Shown: piece by piece, positions 1 to 8,032 of the stretch | Position numbering within the stretch: the first letter of the stretch is position 1 | How the letters are laid out: every line of letters begins with the position of its first letter | Origin: CAWKMN01 sp963850765 | GTDB taxonomy: Bacteria; Chloroflexota; Anaerolineae; Aggregatilineales; Aggregatilineaceae | NCBI GenBank assembly: GCA_963850765.1 | Contig: CAWKMN010000010.1 | Span: 186,001-250,000, forward strand | Direction of reading: 5' to 3' | Length of the DNA stretch: 64,000 nt | Position numbers and translations under genes: made by a program | The notes under the pieces: generated by a model | The model's input: only the letters and a program-made list of their open reading frames with translations | Database searches by the model: none | Told to the model about the DNA's origin: nothing

Positions 1-46
1 CCCTCTCTAGCTCGGCTGGAGAGGGGGATTGAGGGGGTGAGGCCGT
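1..46. repeat. GC-rich palindromic repeat (family R1)
   Basis: Copy of the commonest repeat in the window. A short hairpin with CCCTCTC/GAGAGGG arms is followed by a GGGGGTGAGG-type tail. The same unit recurs between most genes (for example near 4.1, 4.8, 6.9, 8.7, 17.6, 18.6, 23.1, 28.0, 29.3, 30.8, 33.1, 36.6, 37.9, 47.1, 48.5 and 56.2 kb). It is non-coding here and lies just past the 3' end of the TIR gene. Confidence 0.8.
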
Positions 47-78
47 CGTCTATTCACCGCACGCGCTGCCATGCCCCA

Positions 79-1230
79 TCATCGGTTCCTGGGCGCGAAG
101 TCGGCGCAGCTCAGCCGGTACGCTTCACTGCCGTCAGGAACGCCAATGTAGACCACAAACTCGTTGCTGGCATTGCTGGTCTGATAGTACAGTTTTTCAA
201 CCTGAACCGGCTCAAGCGGGCAGCCGATGATCTCATCAGGCGTATTGTTATCCGCATAGAGTGCAGCAAGTCCCCAAGCGGTTTGCAGAGCACACTCCCC
301 AACCGGCGCGCTGGTCATATCCCACTCGCCGACCCGGTCAACATAATGGCCGTCATTGTGAAGTATGAAAAAGCGCCCATTGTTGACATACAGCCCGAGT
401 AACACACCCTCCCCGTAATTTTGCACAAATCCCTCAAACTCGATCGGCTCTGACGTCGGACAATCATCGGGCAGAGCATGGTCATTCCCGAAAAACCAGT
501 CATATCGACAGTCGCCCGTATGCGGTGTGTTGGTGGCATGGAGCGCTGGCTCGCTAGTTCGAGGCGCGATTTGTGCTACCTCCCCCGTAGGAGTTGTGAT
601 GGACGCTGTCTCGCCCGTTGGACTTGCGGCCTGCCCCACTTCGACCTGCGTGGGCTCGTCATCGGGATCATCGGTGAGTTGGCTCTGCAGCACAAGGGCA
701 GCGGCCATCAGCAGCAGAACAGCTACTATGCTTGCGCCAGCATAAACCGGAGTGCGAGACCGTTTTCGGATCTTGGGTTTTGCAGGGGGAACAGCATCCG
801 GTCGTTTGACCTCGCACGCTTCCGGTGCCGTGACATCAGCACCCTGGCCTTGTTTTCGCGGCGCATGTTCGGCCACCTCATCCAAAAAGGTATCCAGCGG
901 CATGGAACCATCCGTGACGTCCGCGTACTGCACCGACACATAGCGGAAGAAGACCTCGCCATCCAGCAGCAGCGGAAACACCCCTTTTCCCTCCTGGGCG
1001 GCGTATTCACATTCGGTCTGCACCCACCGGCTTTCACGCGCTTCCGGCGTCATGATGACGACAAACGCCGCGCAGTCCTCAATCGCCTTCTGGATGACAT
1101 CCACCCACAGCGACCCGTAATCAATGCGGTCATCGATCCACACGTCAAAGCCCGACGTGATCAGATAGGCGGCCAACTGGCGCGCGTAAGGCTTGTTGCG
1201 CTTGCTGTAGCTGATAAATACGTGAGACAT
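79..1230 (-). CDS. TIR-domain membrane protein
   Basis: Residues 1-130 form a TIR domain that opens with the typical HVFISYS strand. The helix carrying WVQTE aligns with the region that holds the catalytic glutamate of NAD-cleaving TIR enzymes such as SARM1, so NADase activity is possible but unproven. A basic linker (KPKIRKRSR) precedes one transmembrane helix near residues 165-185. After it come a Thr/Pro-rich stretch and a roughly 150-residue ectodomain of unknown fold. The ATG at 1230 is preferred over the TTG at 1248 because the domain begins right after it. The topology implies a cytoplasmic TIR coupled to an extracellular sensor. No partner gene of a known TIR defence system is adjacent, so defence or signalling is only a guess. 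Confidence 0.8.
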   Translation of the reverse strand: MSHVFISYSKRNKPYARQLAAYLITSGFDVWIDDRIDYGSLWVDVIQKAIEDCAAFVVIMTPEARESRWVQTECEYAAQEGKGVFPLLLDGEVFFRYVSVQYADVTDGSMPLDTFLDEVAEHAPRKQGQGADVTAPEACEVKRPDAVPPAKPKIRKRSRTPVYAGASIVAVLLLMAAALVLQSQLTDDPDDEPTQVEVGQAASPTGETASITTPTGEVAQIAPRTSEPALHATNTPHTGDCRYDWFFGNDHALPDDCPTSEPIEFEGFVQNYGEGVLLGLYVNNGRFFILHNDGHYVDRVGEWDMTSAPVGECALQTAWGLAALYADNNTPDEIIGCPLEPVQVEKLYYQTSNASNEFVVYIGVPDGSEAYRLSCADFAPRNR

Positions 1231-1397
1231 CGAGTATCGCAGCCTCAATATGAGTGATTTTGAATATACAAATTACTGAAAATAGTGCCAAATCAACTGC
1301 GAAGCCGTGCATATCCGATCTGGACCGGGAAACTTTGAGCGCGTATACTTGGCGTACCGTTCGTCTGCGGATAACAAGTCGAAATGCGCCCCAAGCT

Positions 1398-1907
1398 ATG
1401 ACCACACCACCCGCTCAACCCCTGCTCGAAGTGCTGGCCGGTGAGCAACTCGCCGCGCGCGGGCTGACGATCGCCACGGCCGAGTCCAGCACCGGCGGCC
1501 TGATCGCCAAGCGCCTGACGGATATATCGGGTAGTTCGGCGTATGTGATCGGGGGCGTGGTGGCCTATGCCGACGAGGTCAAACAAAAGCTGCTCGGCGT
1601 GACACGGCAAACCCTGATCGATCACGGCGCGGTCAGCGAGCCGGTCGCCCGGCAGATGGCGATTGGCGTGCGTGAGCTTCTGGGTGCGGATCTGGCGCTG
1701 AGCGTGACGGGTATCGCCGGGCCTACTGGCGCGACGCCGACCAAGCCGGTCGGCCTGCATTTCATCGGTCTGAGCGCGGCCGGTGGCGCATGGGTGCGCC
1801 GTTACGTGTGGGATGGCGACCGGGACCACAACCGCGAGGTCACCGCCAACGCCGCCTTCCGGCTGTTGTTAGCTTATCTGGACGGCACGTTATGCGATTC
1901 CGAGTAA
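1398..1907 (+). CDS. pncC: CinA C-terminal family nicotinamide-nucleotide amidase
   Basis: A protein of 169 residues equal to the CinA_C (PncC) domain without the N-terminal molybdopterin-binding-like COG1058 domain. The family deamidates nicotinamide mononucleotide to nicotinate mononucleotide, recycling pyridine nucleotides. Typical landmarks are TAESSTGGLIAKRLT near the N-terminus (with the nucleophilic Ser), the GGVVAYADEVK strand, and SVTGIAGPTG. The frame is open back to 1254, but ATG 1398 immediately precedes the conserved domain and the upstream residues look non-coding. It overlaps the next small gene by 16 nt, suggesting co-transcription. It is divergent from the TIR gene. Confidence 0.88.
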   Translation: MTTPPAQPLLEVLAGEQLAARGLTIATAESSTGGLIAKRLTDISGSSAYVIGGVVAYADEVKQKLLGVTRQTLIDHGAVSEPVARQMAIGVRELLGADLALSVTGIAGPTGATPTKPVGLHFIGLSAAGGAWVRRYVWDGDRDHNREVTANAAFRLLLAYLDGTLCDSE

Positions 1908-2128
1908 CCGAAGTGCTTGCCACCTTTACGCCGGACGGCTGGCCGATCCCGTCCAACCTGCGCTGGGACGGCGTCACGCTGCCGGTGGTGGATGCGGGCC
2001 GGCGCTGGCGCAGCGACGACGGTCTTCATATCCTGGTGCGCGTCCCGGATGGCCGTGTGTTTGAGCTGCACACCAACGGCTCGCTGTGGCGCGCCGCCGT
2101 CGTATCGGAGCCGCCGCACTTTGCCTGA
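1892..2128 (+). CDS. Small conserved-looking hypothetical protein
   Basis: A 78-residue protein starting at ATG 1892, overlapping the end of pncC by 16 nt, which points to translational coupling. I do not recognise the family. It is mainly predicted beta-strand with alternating hydrophobic residues (VLATFTPDGWPIP, HILVRVPDGRVFEL) and no signal peptide or transmembrane helix. DGRVFEL followed by LWRAAVV suggests a small beta-barrel or SH3-like fold. Codon use and GC match its neighbours. Function unknown. Confidence 0.6.
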   Translation: MRFRVTEVLATFTPDGWPIPSNLRWDGVTLPVVDAGRRWRSDDGLHILVRVPDGRVFELHTNGSLWRAAVVSEPPHFA

Positions 2129-2167
2129 TCCGCGATTCGTTTGCCTGAAACACCTCTGGCGAACCGG

Positions 2168-2746
2168 TTATTCCATCGCCGGCAGGACAAACAAGGCGTC
2201 AGCCGTCAGATCCAGCCCCTGAATCAATCCGGCAGTGCGGATCACATCCTCGCCGCTGTAGACATGCACGCCCTTCTCACCCTGAATATACTGGTGAACT
2301 TCCTGCTGAGTCGGATAGACGACCCAGACCTGTCCGGTGCCTTTTGCCAGATAAGTACGCACCTTCGCCAGCACGGCCTCGACACTGTCGTCAGGTGACA
2401 TCACCTCAACAGCCAGATCCGGCGCGCCGGGAAACGGGCGTGACAGGTCATATCCCCTCGGGATGCGCCCTCGGCGGATGAAACACACATCCGGCACATA
2501 CGCCCCGCGAATACCCTGGCCCTGCATATCCAGCAGGCAGATCAAGCCGTCCATAAAAACATAGCCCGCGCCGCTCTGTTCAGCCGCCGCGTACAACGCC
2601 CGGTAGATATTCCCCGCGATGAGATGATGCAGCATGCCAACCGGAGCCATTCTGACGACTTCCCCCTGGATGATTTCGATTCGCGCGTCCGACCCCAACG
2701 CGAGGAGTTCCGCTTCCGTCATTAACCTGACGCGTGTGCTGCTCAT
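2168..2746 (-). CDS. Uma2 family (DUF820) restriction-endonuclease-fold protein
   Basis: A 192-residue member of the Uma2/DUF820 family, which has the PD-(D/E)XK nuclease fold. Visible landmarks are the N-terminal MTEAELLALG helix, the RIEIIQGEVVRMAPVG strand pair, YVPDVCFI, PDLAVEVMSPDDS (core D...E-V), and GTGQVWVVYP with the closing lysine-containing helix before it. These proteins are abundant in Chloroflexota and Cyanobacteria, and their biological role is largely unknown. It starts at ATG 2746 with AGGA just upstream. It converges on the pncC/small-protein pair. A second Uma2 gene lies at 9725-10276. Confidence 0.88.
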   Translation of the reverse strand: MSSTRVRLMTEAELLALGSDARIEIIQGEVVRMAPVGMLHHLIAGNIYRALYAAAEQSGAGYVFMDGLICLLDMQGQGIRGAYVPDVCFIRRGRIPRGYDLSRPFPGAPDLAVEVMSPDDSVEAVLAKVRTYLAKGTGQVWVVYPTQQEVHQYIQGEKGVHVYSGEDVIRTAGLIQGLDLTADALFVLPAME

Positions 2747-2813
2747 AGCGTGTGTTCCTCTGACGAGTAGTTTTTTCGTTGTCAGTTTACAGTTTATAGT
2801 TATTGGAGAGGGC

Positions 2814-3296
2814 TCAACGCTTGACTGAAAATCTGTTTAATGTTAACTGTCTACTGCTAACTTCTGCATTGTAACACACCTGACTATCCGTCAGCGCGGC
2901 ATTCTTCTCGCGCACCTTGCTCTCGAAGCGCTCCTGGTTGACGATGAAGCGCTCGTGCGTGCCCTCCCCGATGCGCTCGACTTCGTCCGACGCCGACACC
3001 GTGAACACCAGCCGCCGCCCGTCGATCACGTCCAGGGTGGCGGTCGCCGTGACCACCATGCCCACCGGAGTCGCGGCGAGATGCTTCACATTCAGCGCCG
3101 TCCCGACCGATGTCTGCCCATCGGGGAGATGTCCCTTGAGCGCATCGATCGCCGCCGCTTCGAGCAGCGCGATCAGCGCGGGCGTGGAAAATACATTCAC
3201 ATTCCCGCTGCCAAGCGCCGCCGCCGTCAACTGCTCCGTGACGGTTACGGACGCGCGGCCGGTCAATCCCGGCTGTAACGTTTCATACGGGCTCAT
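2814..3296 (-). CDS. FlK-like hot-dog thioesterase
   Basis: A 160-residue single hot-dog-fold protein resembling fluoroacetyl-CoA thioesterase FlK and related acyl-CoA hydrolases. Typical elements are the N-terminal GLTGRASVTVTEQLTAAALG, the TPALIALLEAAAIDALKGHL helix, the TSVGTALNVKHLAATPVG strand, and the C-terminal DEVERIGEGTHERFIVN. It probably cleaves a short acyl-CoA in the cytoplasm; the substrate cannot be told from sequence. ATG 3296 is 6 nt past the stop of the DUF2142 gene, so the two form an operon. The last 20 or so residues run into an AT-rich repeat-like stretch (2770-2870) and may not be ancestral. Confidence 0.8.
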   Translation of the reverse strand: MSPYETLQPGLTGRASVTVTEQLTAAALGSGNVNVFSTPALIALLEAAAIDALKGHLPDGQTSVGTALNVKHLAATPVGMVVTATATLDVIDGRRLVFTVSASDEVERIGEGTHERFIVNQERFESKVREKNAALTDSQVCYNAEVSSRQLTLNRFSVKR

Positions 3297-3302
3297 AGTT
3301 CC

Positions 3303-4760
3303 TCACCACGCGGTCAAATTTGGCACGATATACGTATCCAGCGCGTACCACGCGAAAGCCGCCATGCCGATCAGCGCGGCGACCGGCAGCCAGTTCGCCG
3401 CCGGGAAGCGCCGTTCGAGCAGCGACGTCCACCCGTAGCACCCCGCCGCGACCACGCCCGCCAGCGGGATCAGCGCCGGGTAGAGGTAGCGCCCCTGGAA
3501 CTGCACAAAATCGCGGTTGTAGAGCAGGTATTCCGCGGCCACCAGCCCGATCACGGCGGCGAACACGATCACGCCGTCGCGCTGCGCGGGGATCAGATCC
3601 CACCACCGGCCCCGCCAAACGAGAATGAACAACCCCGCGATCACGCCCACGGTCAGCAGCAGCAGGACGCGGTAGACGTTTCCCGGCATCGGCAGCGCCA
3701 TCCAGCCGAACTGTCCCCAAAAGCTGTGGAAGGTCGTCCGGGCGAACTGCTCCACATACTCGCGCTCGCTGCCGCCAAGCTCCCGATCGATATAGTCCGC
3801 CGTGCGAAGCTGGCCGACCGTCACCTCGTCATGGCGCGACAGCCCCGTAAAGTCGAGACCGCCGTAGACGCTGATATTGCGCGCCCACCAGATCCCGCCG
3901 ATCAGCAGCGCGGGGATCAGCACCGCCGCCACGTCCCGCGCGATCCGCCGCCAGGGCCAGCCCTCCCGCCGCGCCCGCAGCAGCACCGCCAGGATCACCA
4001 TCCCCGCCAGGAAATAGATCGTCGTCTTGGTGATCAGCGCCGCGCCCACCAATATCCCCAATAGCACAGGAGACACCGTTTGAGAATGCACGTCGGAATC
4101 GGGGCGGACCGGCTCCCCCTCTCCGCGCGTGGAGAGGGGGGCGGGGGGTGAGGTAAACCCTCTTAGGGGGCCGCCCCTCAGATACACAATCACCGCCAGC
4201 AGCGTCAGCGCCGCGATCAGTTCCGCCAGCGCGTCGTTACTCACGCTGCCCATGATGGCAAGATGCTGCGGCAGAAACGCGATAAATCCGGCCCCGGTCA
4301 GCGCGAGATACGGGCGGTGGGGGAACAACATCCGCAGGGCGGCCCACGCGGCCAGCACGACGCCCGCGCCGATCAGCGCCGACCACAGCCGCATCGCGAT
4401 CAGATCGCCATCCGTCAGGGCATAGACCGGCGCTTGCAGCAGGTAATACAGCGGCGGCTGGTGATCTTCGTATTCGACCGTATCCAGGCCGGGGCACGGA
4501 ATATCCGCGGGCGGATCGGTGCATTCGGTCAGCGCCGGCGCGAACTGGTAGGCGGTCAGCGCGTTCTGATACGGCTGGTTCCAATCGCCCATGTGCAGCG
4601 TCGGGAGCTTGCCTTCGTCCGCGATCTGCCGCACATAGTTGACATGGGCGGGTTCGTCCGGGGCCTGCCAGTCCGGCGTGCGCGTGGCATACCGCGTCAC
4701 CAGCACGCCATAGCCGATCAGGATCAGGCCGATCCAAATCCATTCAACGCGGCGAATCAT
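3303..4760 (-). CDS. DUF2142-type polytopic membrane protein
   Basis: A 485-residue integral membrane protein with roughly ten or more hydrophobic helices, of the DUF2142/glycosyltransferase-C type. The first transmembrane helix is followed by an extracytoplasmic loop with TPDWQAPDEPAHVNYVRQIA. In this superfamily, acidic residues in that loop bind lipid-linked sugar donors or metal. A role in transferring sugars to lipid or protein outside the membrane is inferred from the family. Residues about 200-218 (SPPAPLSTRGEGEP) are encoded by an in-frame copy of the R1 palindromic repeat (4104-4156), located in a loop between helices. It is followed by the FlK-like thioesterase gene. Confidence 0.75.
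   Translation of the reverse strand: MIRRVEWIWIGLILIGYGVLVTRYATRTPDWQAPDEPAHVNYVRQIADEGKLPTLHMGDWNQPYQNALTAYQFAPALTECTDPPADIPCPGLDTVEYEDHQPPLYYLLQAPVYALTDGDLIAMRLWSALIGAGVVLAAWAALRMLFPHRPYLALTGAGFIAFLPQHLAIMGSVSNDALAELIAALTLLAVIVYLRGGPLRGFTSPPAPLSTRGEGEPVRPDSDVHSQTVSPVLLGILVGAALITKTTIYFLAGMVILAVLLRARREGWPWRRIARDVAAVLIPALLIGGIWWARNISVYGGLDFTGLSRHDEVTVGQLRTADYIDRELGGSEREYVEQFARTTFHSFWGQFGWMALPMPGNVYRVLLLLTVGVIAGLFILVWRGRWWDLIPAQRDGVIVFAAVIGLVAAEYLLYNRDFVQFQGRYLYPALIPLAGVVAAGCYGWTSLLERRFPAANWLPVAALIGMAAFAWYALDTYIVPNLTAW
4104..4156. repeat. R1 palindromic repeat inside a coding sequence
   Basis: The same hairpin plus GGGGTGAGG tail seen between genes, but here inside the DUF2142 gene without breaking its frame. 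On the minus strand it reads SPPAPLSTRGEGEP. Confidence 0.85.
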
Positions 4761-4803
4761 GGAATCTTCTTTCGTTGGGTACGCGCCTCACTCTTGTATC
4801 GTG

Positions 4804-4920
4804 CTGGCCTCACCCCCTCAATCCCCCTCTCCAGCCGACTAGAGAGGGGACGGAGCGATGCGACTTTCTCCCCTCTCCACTGCTGGGGAGAGGGAGCCGG
4901 GCGGCTGAGCCGCTATACGC
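4804..4920. repeat. Pair of R1 repeats between metG and the DUF2142 gene
   Basis: Two adjacent R1-type hairpins fill the gap between the metG stop and the start of the DUF2142 gene. Because both genes lie on the minus strand, the hairpins could act as a 3' stabiliser or weak terminator for metG. No U-tract is seen, so this is speculative. Confidence 0.7.
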
Positions 4921-4921
4921 T

Positions 4922-6728
4922 CTACCCCGGCTGGCTCTTGGCTTCGCGCGGCTGGCCGAGACGTGCGCGCTCCTCGTCGATCAGCGTCGGCTCAAGCTTC
5001 GGGAACAGCGGCTGCGGCTCGCGCAGCACCTGCCCGATGCGCAGCGCGCTCGACTCCCACCGCCCCATGACCGCCGCCGGATCGACGTGGTAGGTCAGCG
5101 CGTTATGCGCCCGTTCGGATTCCTGGAACGTCTCGATGCGCTGCTCGCCAAACAGCGTGCCCTCGTAGCCCAGGAACTCATGCACCTGCTGCGATGTAAA
5201 GGGCAGCACCGGCGCAAGCAGCGTTTTCAGGTCGTCGATGCAGCGCAGCGCGGTGTAGATCGTCGTGGCGGCCTCCTGGCGCTGTTGCTGCACGACCTTG
5301 AACCACGGTGCGCGGTCCAGGTAGCCGTTCACCTCGCGGGCCAGCGCCAGCGCCTCGGTCAGCGCATCACGCAGCCGGACCGCCGCGTACAGCCGCCCAA
5401 TCGACTCGAAGCCCGCTTCGACTTTGTCAATGATCTCCTGGTCCATCGGCGCGCAGATCGCCGGGATCGGGCACCTTGCCCTCAAAATGCTTGAAGGCGA
5501 ACTTCAGCACGCGGTTGACCAGATTGCCCCACGCGGCCAGCAGTTCCGTGTTATTCCGCGTCACAAAGCCTTCCCAGCTCCAATCGGAGTCGCGGGTTTC
5601 GGGCGCGGTCATGGCGACATAGTACCGGATCGGGTCGGGGCGGTAGCGTTCCAACAGATCCGGGATCCAGATCGCCCAGTTGCGGCTTTTCGAGAACTTC
5701 TCGCCCTCGATATTCATGAACTCGTTGGCGGGCACGTCATACGGCAGCGCGAGATGGCCGTCGCCGGGCTGCGCGTACAGCCCATCGATCCCCATCAGTT
5801 CGGCCGGCCAGATGATCGTGTGGAACTCGATGTTGTCCTTGCCGATGAAGTTGTAGATCTTGGCATCCGGGTTGTACCACCAGTGTTTCCAGGCGTCGGG
5901 CTGGCCGGTGTTGCGCGCCCATTCGATGCTGGCGGTGAAATAGCCCATGACCGCCTCAAACCACACGTACATCCGCTTAGTGTCCCACCCTTCGAGCGGG
6001 ACGGGGATGCCCCATTCAATATCGCGCGTGATCGGGCGGCCCTTGAGATCTTCGACCTTGTTCTGCGATACGCGGAGCACCTGCGGCCGCCATTCCGCCG
6101 CCTTGCGCGGATCGGCCAGATAGGCGGTCAGCGGCTCGCGGAACGCGGCGAGATCGAGGAAATAGTGTTCCGTCTCGCGGACCACGGGCGTGCTGCCGTC
6201 GGTCTTGCTGCGCGGATCGATCAGATCCACCGCGTCGAGCAGGTTGCCGCAGTTATCACATTGATCGCCGCGCGCGTTCGTATACCCGCAGATTGGGCAC
6301 GTCCCCTCGACGTAGCGATCCGGCAGGAAGCGCTGTTCGCTTTCGCTGTAGAGCAGGCGCTGCGTCTCCTTGTAGAGATACTCGCGCTCCAGCAGCAGCG
6401 TGAAAATATCCTGCGCGATGCGGTGATGGTTCTCTGTATCGGTGTGGGTGAACAGGTCGTAGCTGATGCCGATCGCTTGTTGGGTTTCGAGAAAACGCTG
6501 GTGATAGTGCTCAAACACCGCCCGCGGCGACAGGCCCAGGTTATCCGCCTCGACCGAGATCGGCGTGCCATGGGCATCCGATCCGCTCACCATCAGGACG
6601 TAATTCCCTTTCAGCCGATGAAAGCGGGCGAAGATGTCCGCCGGGATATAACAGCCGGCCAGGTGCCCGGCGTGGAGATCGCCGTTGGCATAGGGCCAGG
6701 CGACCGAAACGTGAATGTACTCAGCCAT
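4922..6728 (-). CDS. metG: Methionyl-tRNA synthetase (one frameshift)
   Basis: Class I aminoacyl-tRNA synthetase charging tRNA-Met. The N-terminal part has the HIGH-type motif as LHAGH, the zinc knuckle CPIC...CDNC (four Cys near residues 137-157), the WFEA region, and KMSKS as KFSKS. The anticodon-binding helical domain begins near DQEIIDKVEAGFESIGRLY. Total length is about 600 residues, with no C-terminal EMAP/OB domain visible. The reading frame breaks near 5430-5485, where one extra G in the stretch coding ADGPGDH/APMDQE separates the catalytic and anticodon domains. Because the enzyme is essential, a sequencing indel is likeliest. ATG 6728 is chosen over an upstream in-frame start at 6773 because of the GAGGG Shine-Dalgarno site and the conserved AEYIHVSVAWPYANG start. 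Confidence 0.93.
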
Positions 6729-6819
6729 GGTTTCCCTCTTTTGCGTGCAAAGGTCCGCAGACCAGTCGGACATTGTAACATCGTGCCCGCGAAGAAATCA
6801 ATTCGCGTCGCGGGTTGTG

Positions 6820-7215
6820 AGTCATGGGTTTTGAGTTTTGAGCTTTCTATGAAACAAGCCACACCACAGACGATGAACATGAGTAGTTCAATCGGCCTCA
6901 CCCCCCGACCCCCTCTCCGGCATAGCCAGAGAGGAGGAGTGCTTCCTGTAGGGGCGGGTTAACAAACCCGCCCTTAGCGACCCCACCAGGTCGCCCCTAC
7001 CAAGTCCCCCTCTCTAACTCTGTTGGAGAGGGGAAGCGGGCAGCCCCGAAGGGGACTCCCGCCGGGGGTGAGGCCAGCGCCCGCAAGTCCCTCTCCGCGT
7101 GCGGGGAGGGATATAGGGAGGGGTAAATGGGAACTCCAACCCCATATTCAGTTCTTAACTCACGACTCATGACTCATGACTCAAAACTCAAGCCTCACCA
7201 CTCACCACCCCAACA
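6820..7215. repeat. Repeat-packed intergenic region upstream of metG
   Basis: About 400 bases without a gene. It holds period-like 'gtcatgagttttgag' units (6820-6850 and 7150-7200), at least three R1 hairpins (6893-7128), and a short 'gtaggggcgggttaacaaacccgccc' palindrome split over 6948-6975. No open frame here has plausible codon use. The metG promoter was not identified in it. Confidence 0.75.
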
Positions 7216-7219
7216 AAAC

Positions 7220-7248
7220 AAAAAACCGCCGGGTATTCACGCGACGGT
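7220..7248 (-). terminator. Intrinsic terminator of the small RNA
   Basis: Minus strand stem ACCGTCG (7248-7242) pairs with CGGCGGT (7231-7225), followed at once by six T residues. Confidence 0.75.
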
Positions 7249-7395
7249 AAGCTTGCCGTACCAGATGCTTCGGGCGGATGGCGGCGCTAGTCAGGCACAC
7301 GCTGCCATCGCCGGAACACATCCGGCCACGGCAAGCGGCGCATCCGCATGGTGACACTCTGGGTGTCGTGAGAGAGCCGACCGATGATCTTCATG
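7220..7395 (-). ncRNA. Probable free-standing small RNA of unknown family
   Basis: Roughly 175 nt bounded by a strong promoter (7402-7430) and an intrinsic terminator (7220-7248) on the minus strand, with no credible ORF. Internal pairings visible on the minus strand: GACAC/GTGTC around 7366-7354, GCGGATG with CATCCGC enclosing a GCCGGA/TCCGGC hairpin, and an alternative long-range 9-bp match GCTTGCCGT/ACGGCAAGC. Size and free-standing organisation resemble 6S RNA, but I do not see the diagnostic 6S bubble sequences, so the family is left open. It is not a T-box: there is no GGTGGAACCGCG. The following gene on this strand, metG, starts about 490 nt beyond the terminator. Confidence 0.6.
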
Positions 7396-7401
7396 CTCAA
7401 T

Positions 7402-7430
7402 ACTATAGGTGAATTAAGATGGAAAGTCAA
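7402..7430 (-). promoter_or_regulatory. Strong sigma-70-type promoter of the small RNA
   Basis: Minus strand -35 TTGACT (7430-7425), 17-nt spacer, -10 TATAGT (7407-7402). Predicted transcription start is near 7395. It lies back to back with the FHA gene promoter in an AT-rich 100-bp gap. Confidence 0.75.
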
Positions 7431-7505
7431 TCTACCTTTGGACTAGGCCAATTGACCTAAATAAACTTCATCCAATCTGCACATTATACTTTTGCTAATT
7501 TGCCT

Positions 7506-7511
7506 TATAAT
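7506..7511 (+). promoter_or_regulatory. -10 element of the FHA gene
   Basis: A perfect TATAAT lies 7 nt before an in-frame ATG at 7518. Initiation would begin at about 7518, so either that ATG is used leaderless or the ATG at 7536 is used with GGGAGAG (7524-7530) as ribosome site. No good -35 is visible. Confidence 0.55.
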
Positions 7512-7535
7512 TAAGTCATGAAATGGGAGAGATGC

Positions 7536-8030
7536 ATGATGGTTCAGATAGCCAAGTACTTACCGATTGAAGAGACAAACTTACTCGTACCGCCAAAGCC
7601 CGAGAACGAAAACGAGCGCAATCGCACCATGCCGGTTACGAAGTTGCTGAATCCCGAGCATGTGTTTCGCTGGGGGGATTTCGAAACCGGTCCCGAGAAA
7701 AAAGTGCAGCTGCGTATTTCGGGCCACGACGACAAACCGCTGTCGGTGGCTGTCGATGGAGCAGTCATTCTTGGGCGCTCCGCACAGGATGATGAAGAAA
7801 ATCAGCCTCAGGTGTCGCTGAACGACTATGGCGCTCAGACATTAGGGGTGTCGCGCCAGCATGTTGCCCTGTTAGGGCGCAAGTGGGGAATTCGGGTGGT
7901 GGACCTGCGCAGCAAGAACGGCACTTATCTCAACGGGGCCAAGTTGCCCCCATATCAGGAGCGTATTCTGCGCGACGGCGACGAACTCCGCCTGGGTCAT
8001 ATGATTATCACGATCCGGTTTGTGGAGTAG
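7536..8030 (+). CDS. FHA-domain protein
   Basis: Cytoplasmic protein of about 164 residues with a C-terminal forkhead-associated domain, which binds phosphothreonine. FHA signatures are LGRS, SRQHVALL, and DLRSKNGTYLNG, ending in LRLGHMIITIRF. The first 50 residues are polar and probably disordered. There is no transmembrane helix. It presumably reads the output of a Ser/Thr kinase encoded elsewhere; none is in this window. ATG 7536 (or 7539) is preferred because GGGAGAG precedes it at good spacing, while the ATG at 7518 has no ribosome site. It ends 2 nt from the convergent Sua5 gene. Confidence 0.88.
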   Translation: MMVQIAKYLPIEETNLLVPPKPENENERNRTMPVTKLLNPEHVFRWGDFETGPEKKVQLRISGHDDKPLSVAVDGAVILGRSAQDDEENQPQVSLNDYGAQTLGVSRQHVALLGRKWGIRVVDLRSKNGTYLNGAKLPPYQERILRDGDELRLGHMIITIRFVE

Positions 8031-8032
8031 CC

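Noticed and set aside
4922..6728. metG as a pseudogene
   Set aside because: All catalytic motifs are intact and no second metG is visible; a one-base read error is a simpler explanation.
7286..7310. Plus-strand AGTCAGGCACACGCTGCC resembling a B12 box
   Set aside because: The other conserved parts of a cobalamin riboswitch are missing, and the minus strand gives a better explanation with promoter and terminator.
7127..7354. A 75-codon plus-strand frame
   Set aside because: It crosses period-like repeats and the antisense side of the probable small RNA; there is no ribosome site.
7220..7395. T-box, SRP RNA, tmRNA or RNase P RNA as identity of the small RNA
   Set aside because: No T-box sequence, no SRP tetraloop motif, and it is too short for tmRNA or RNase P.
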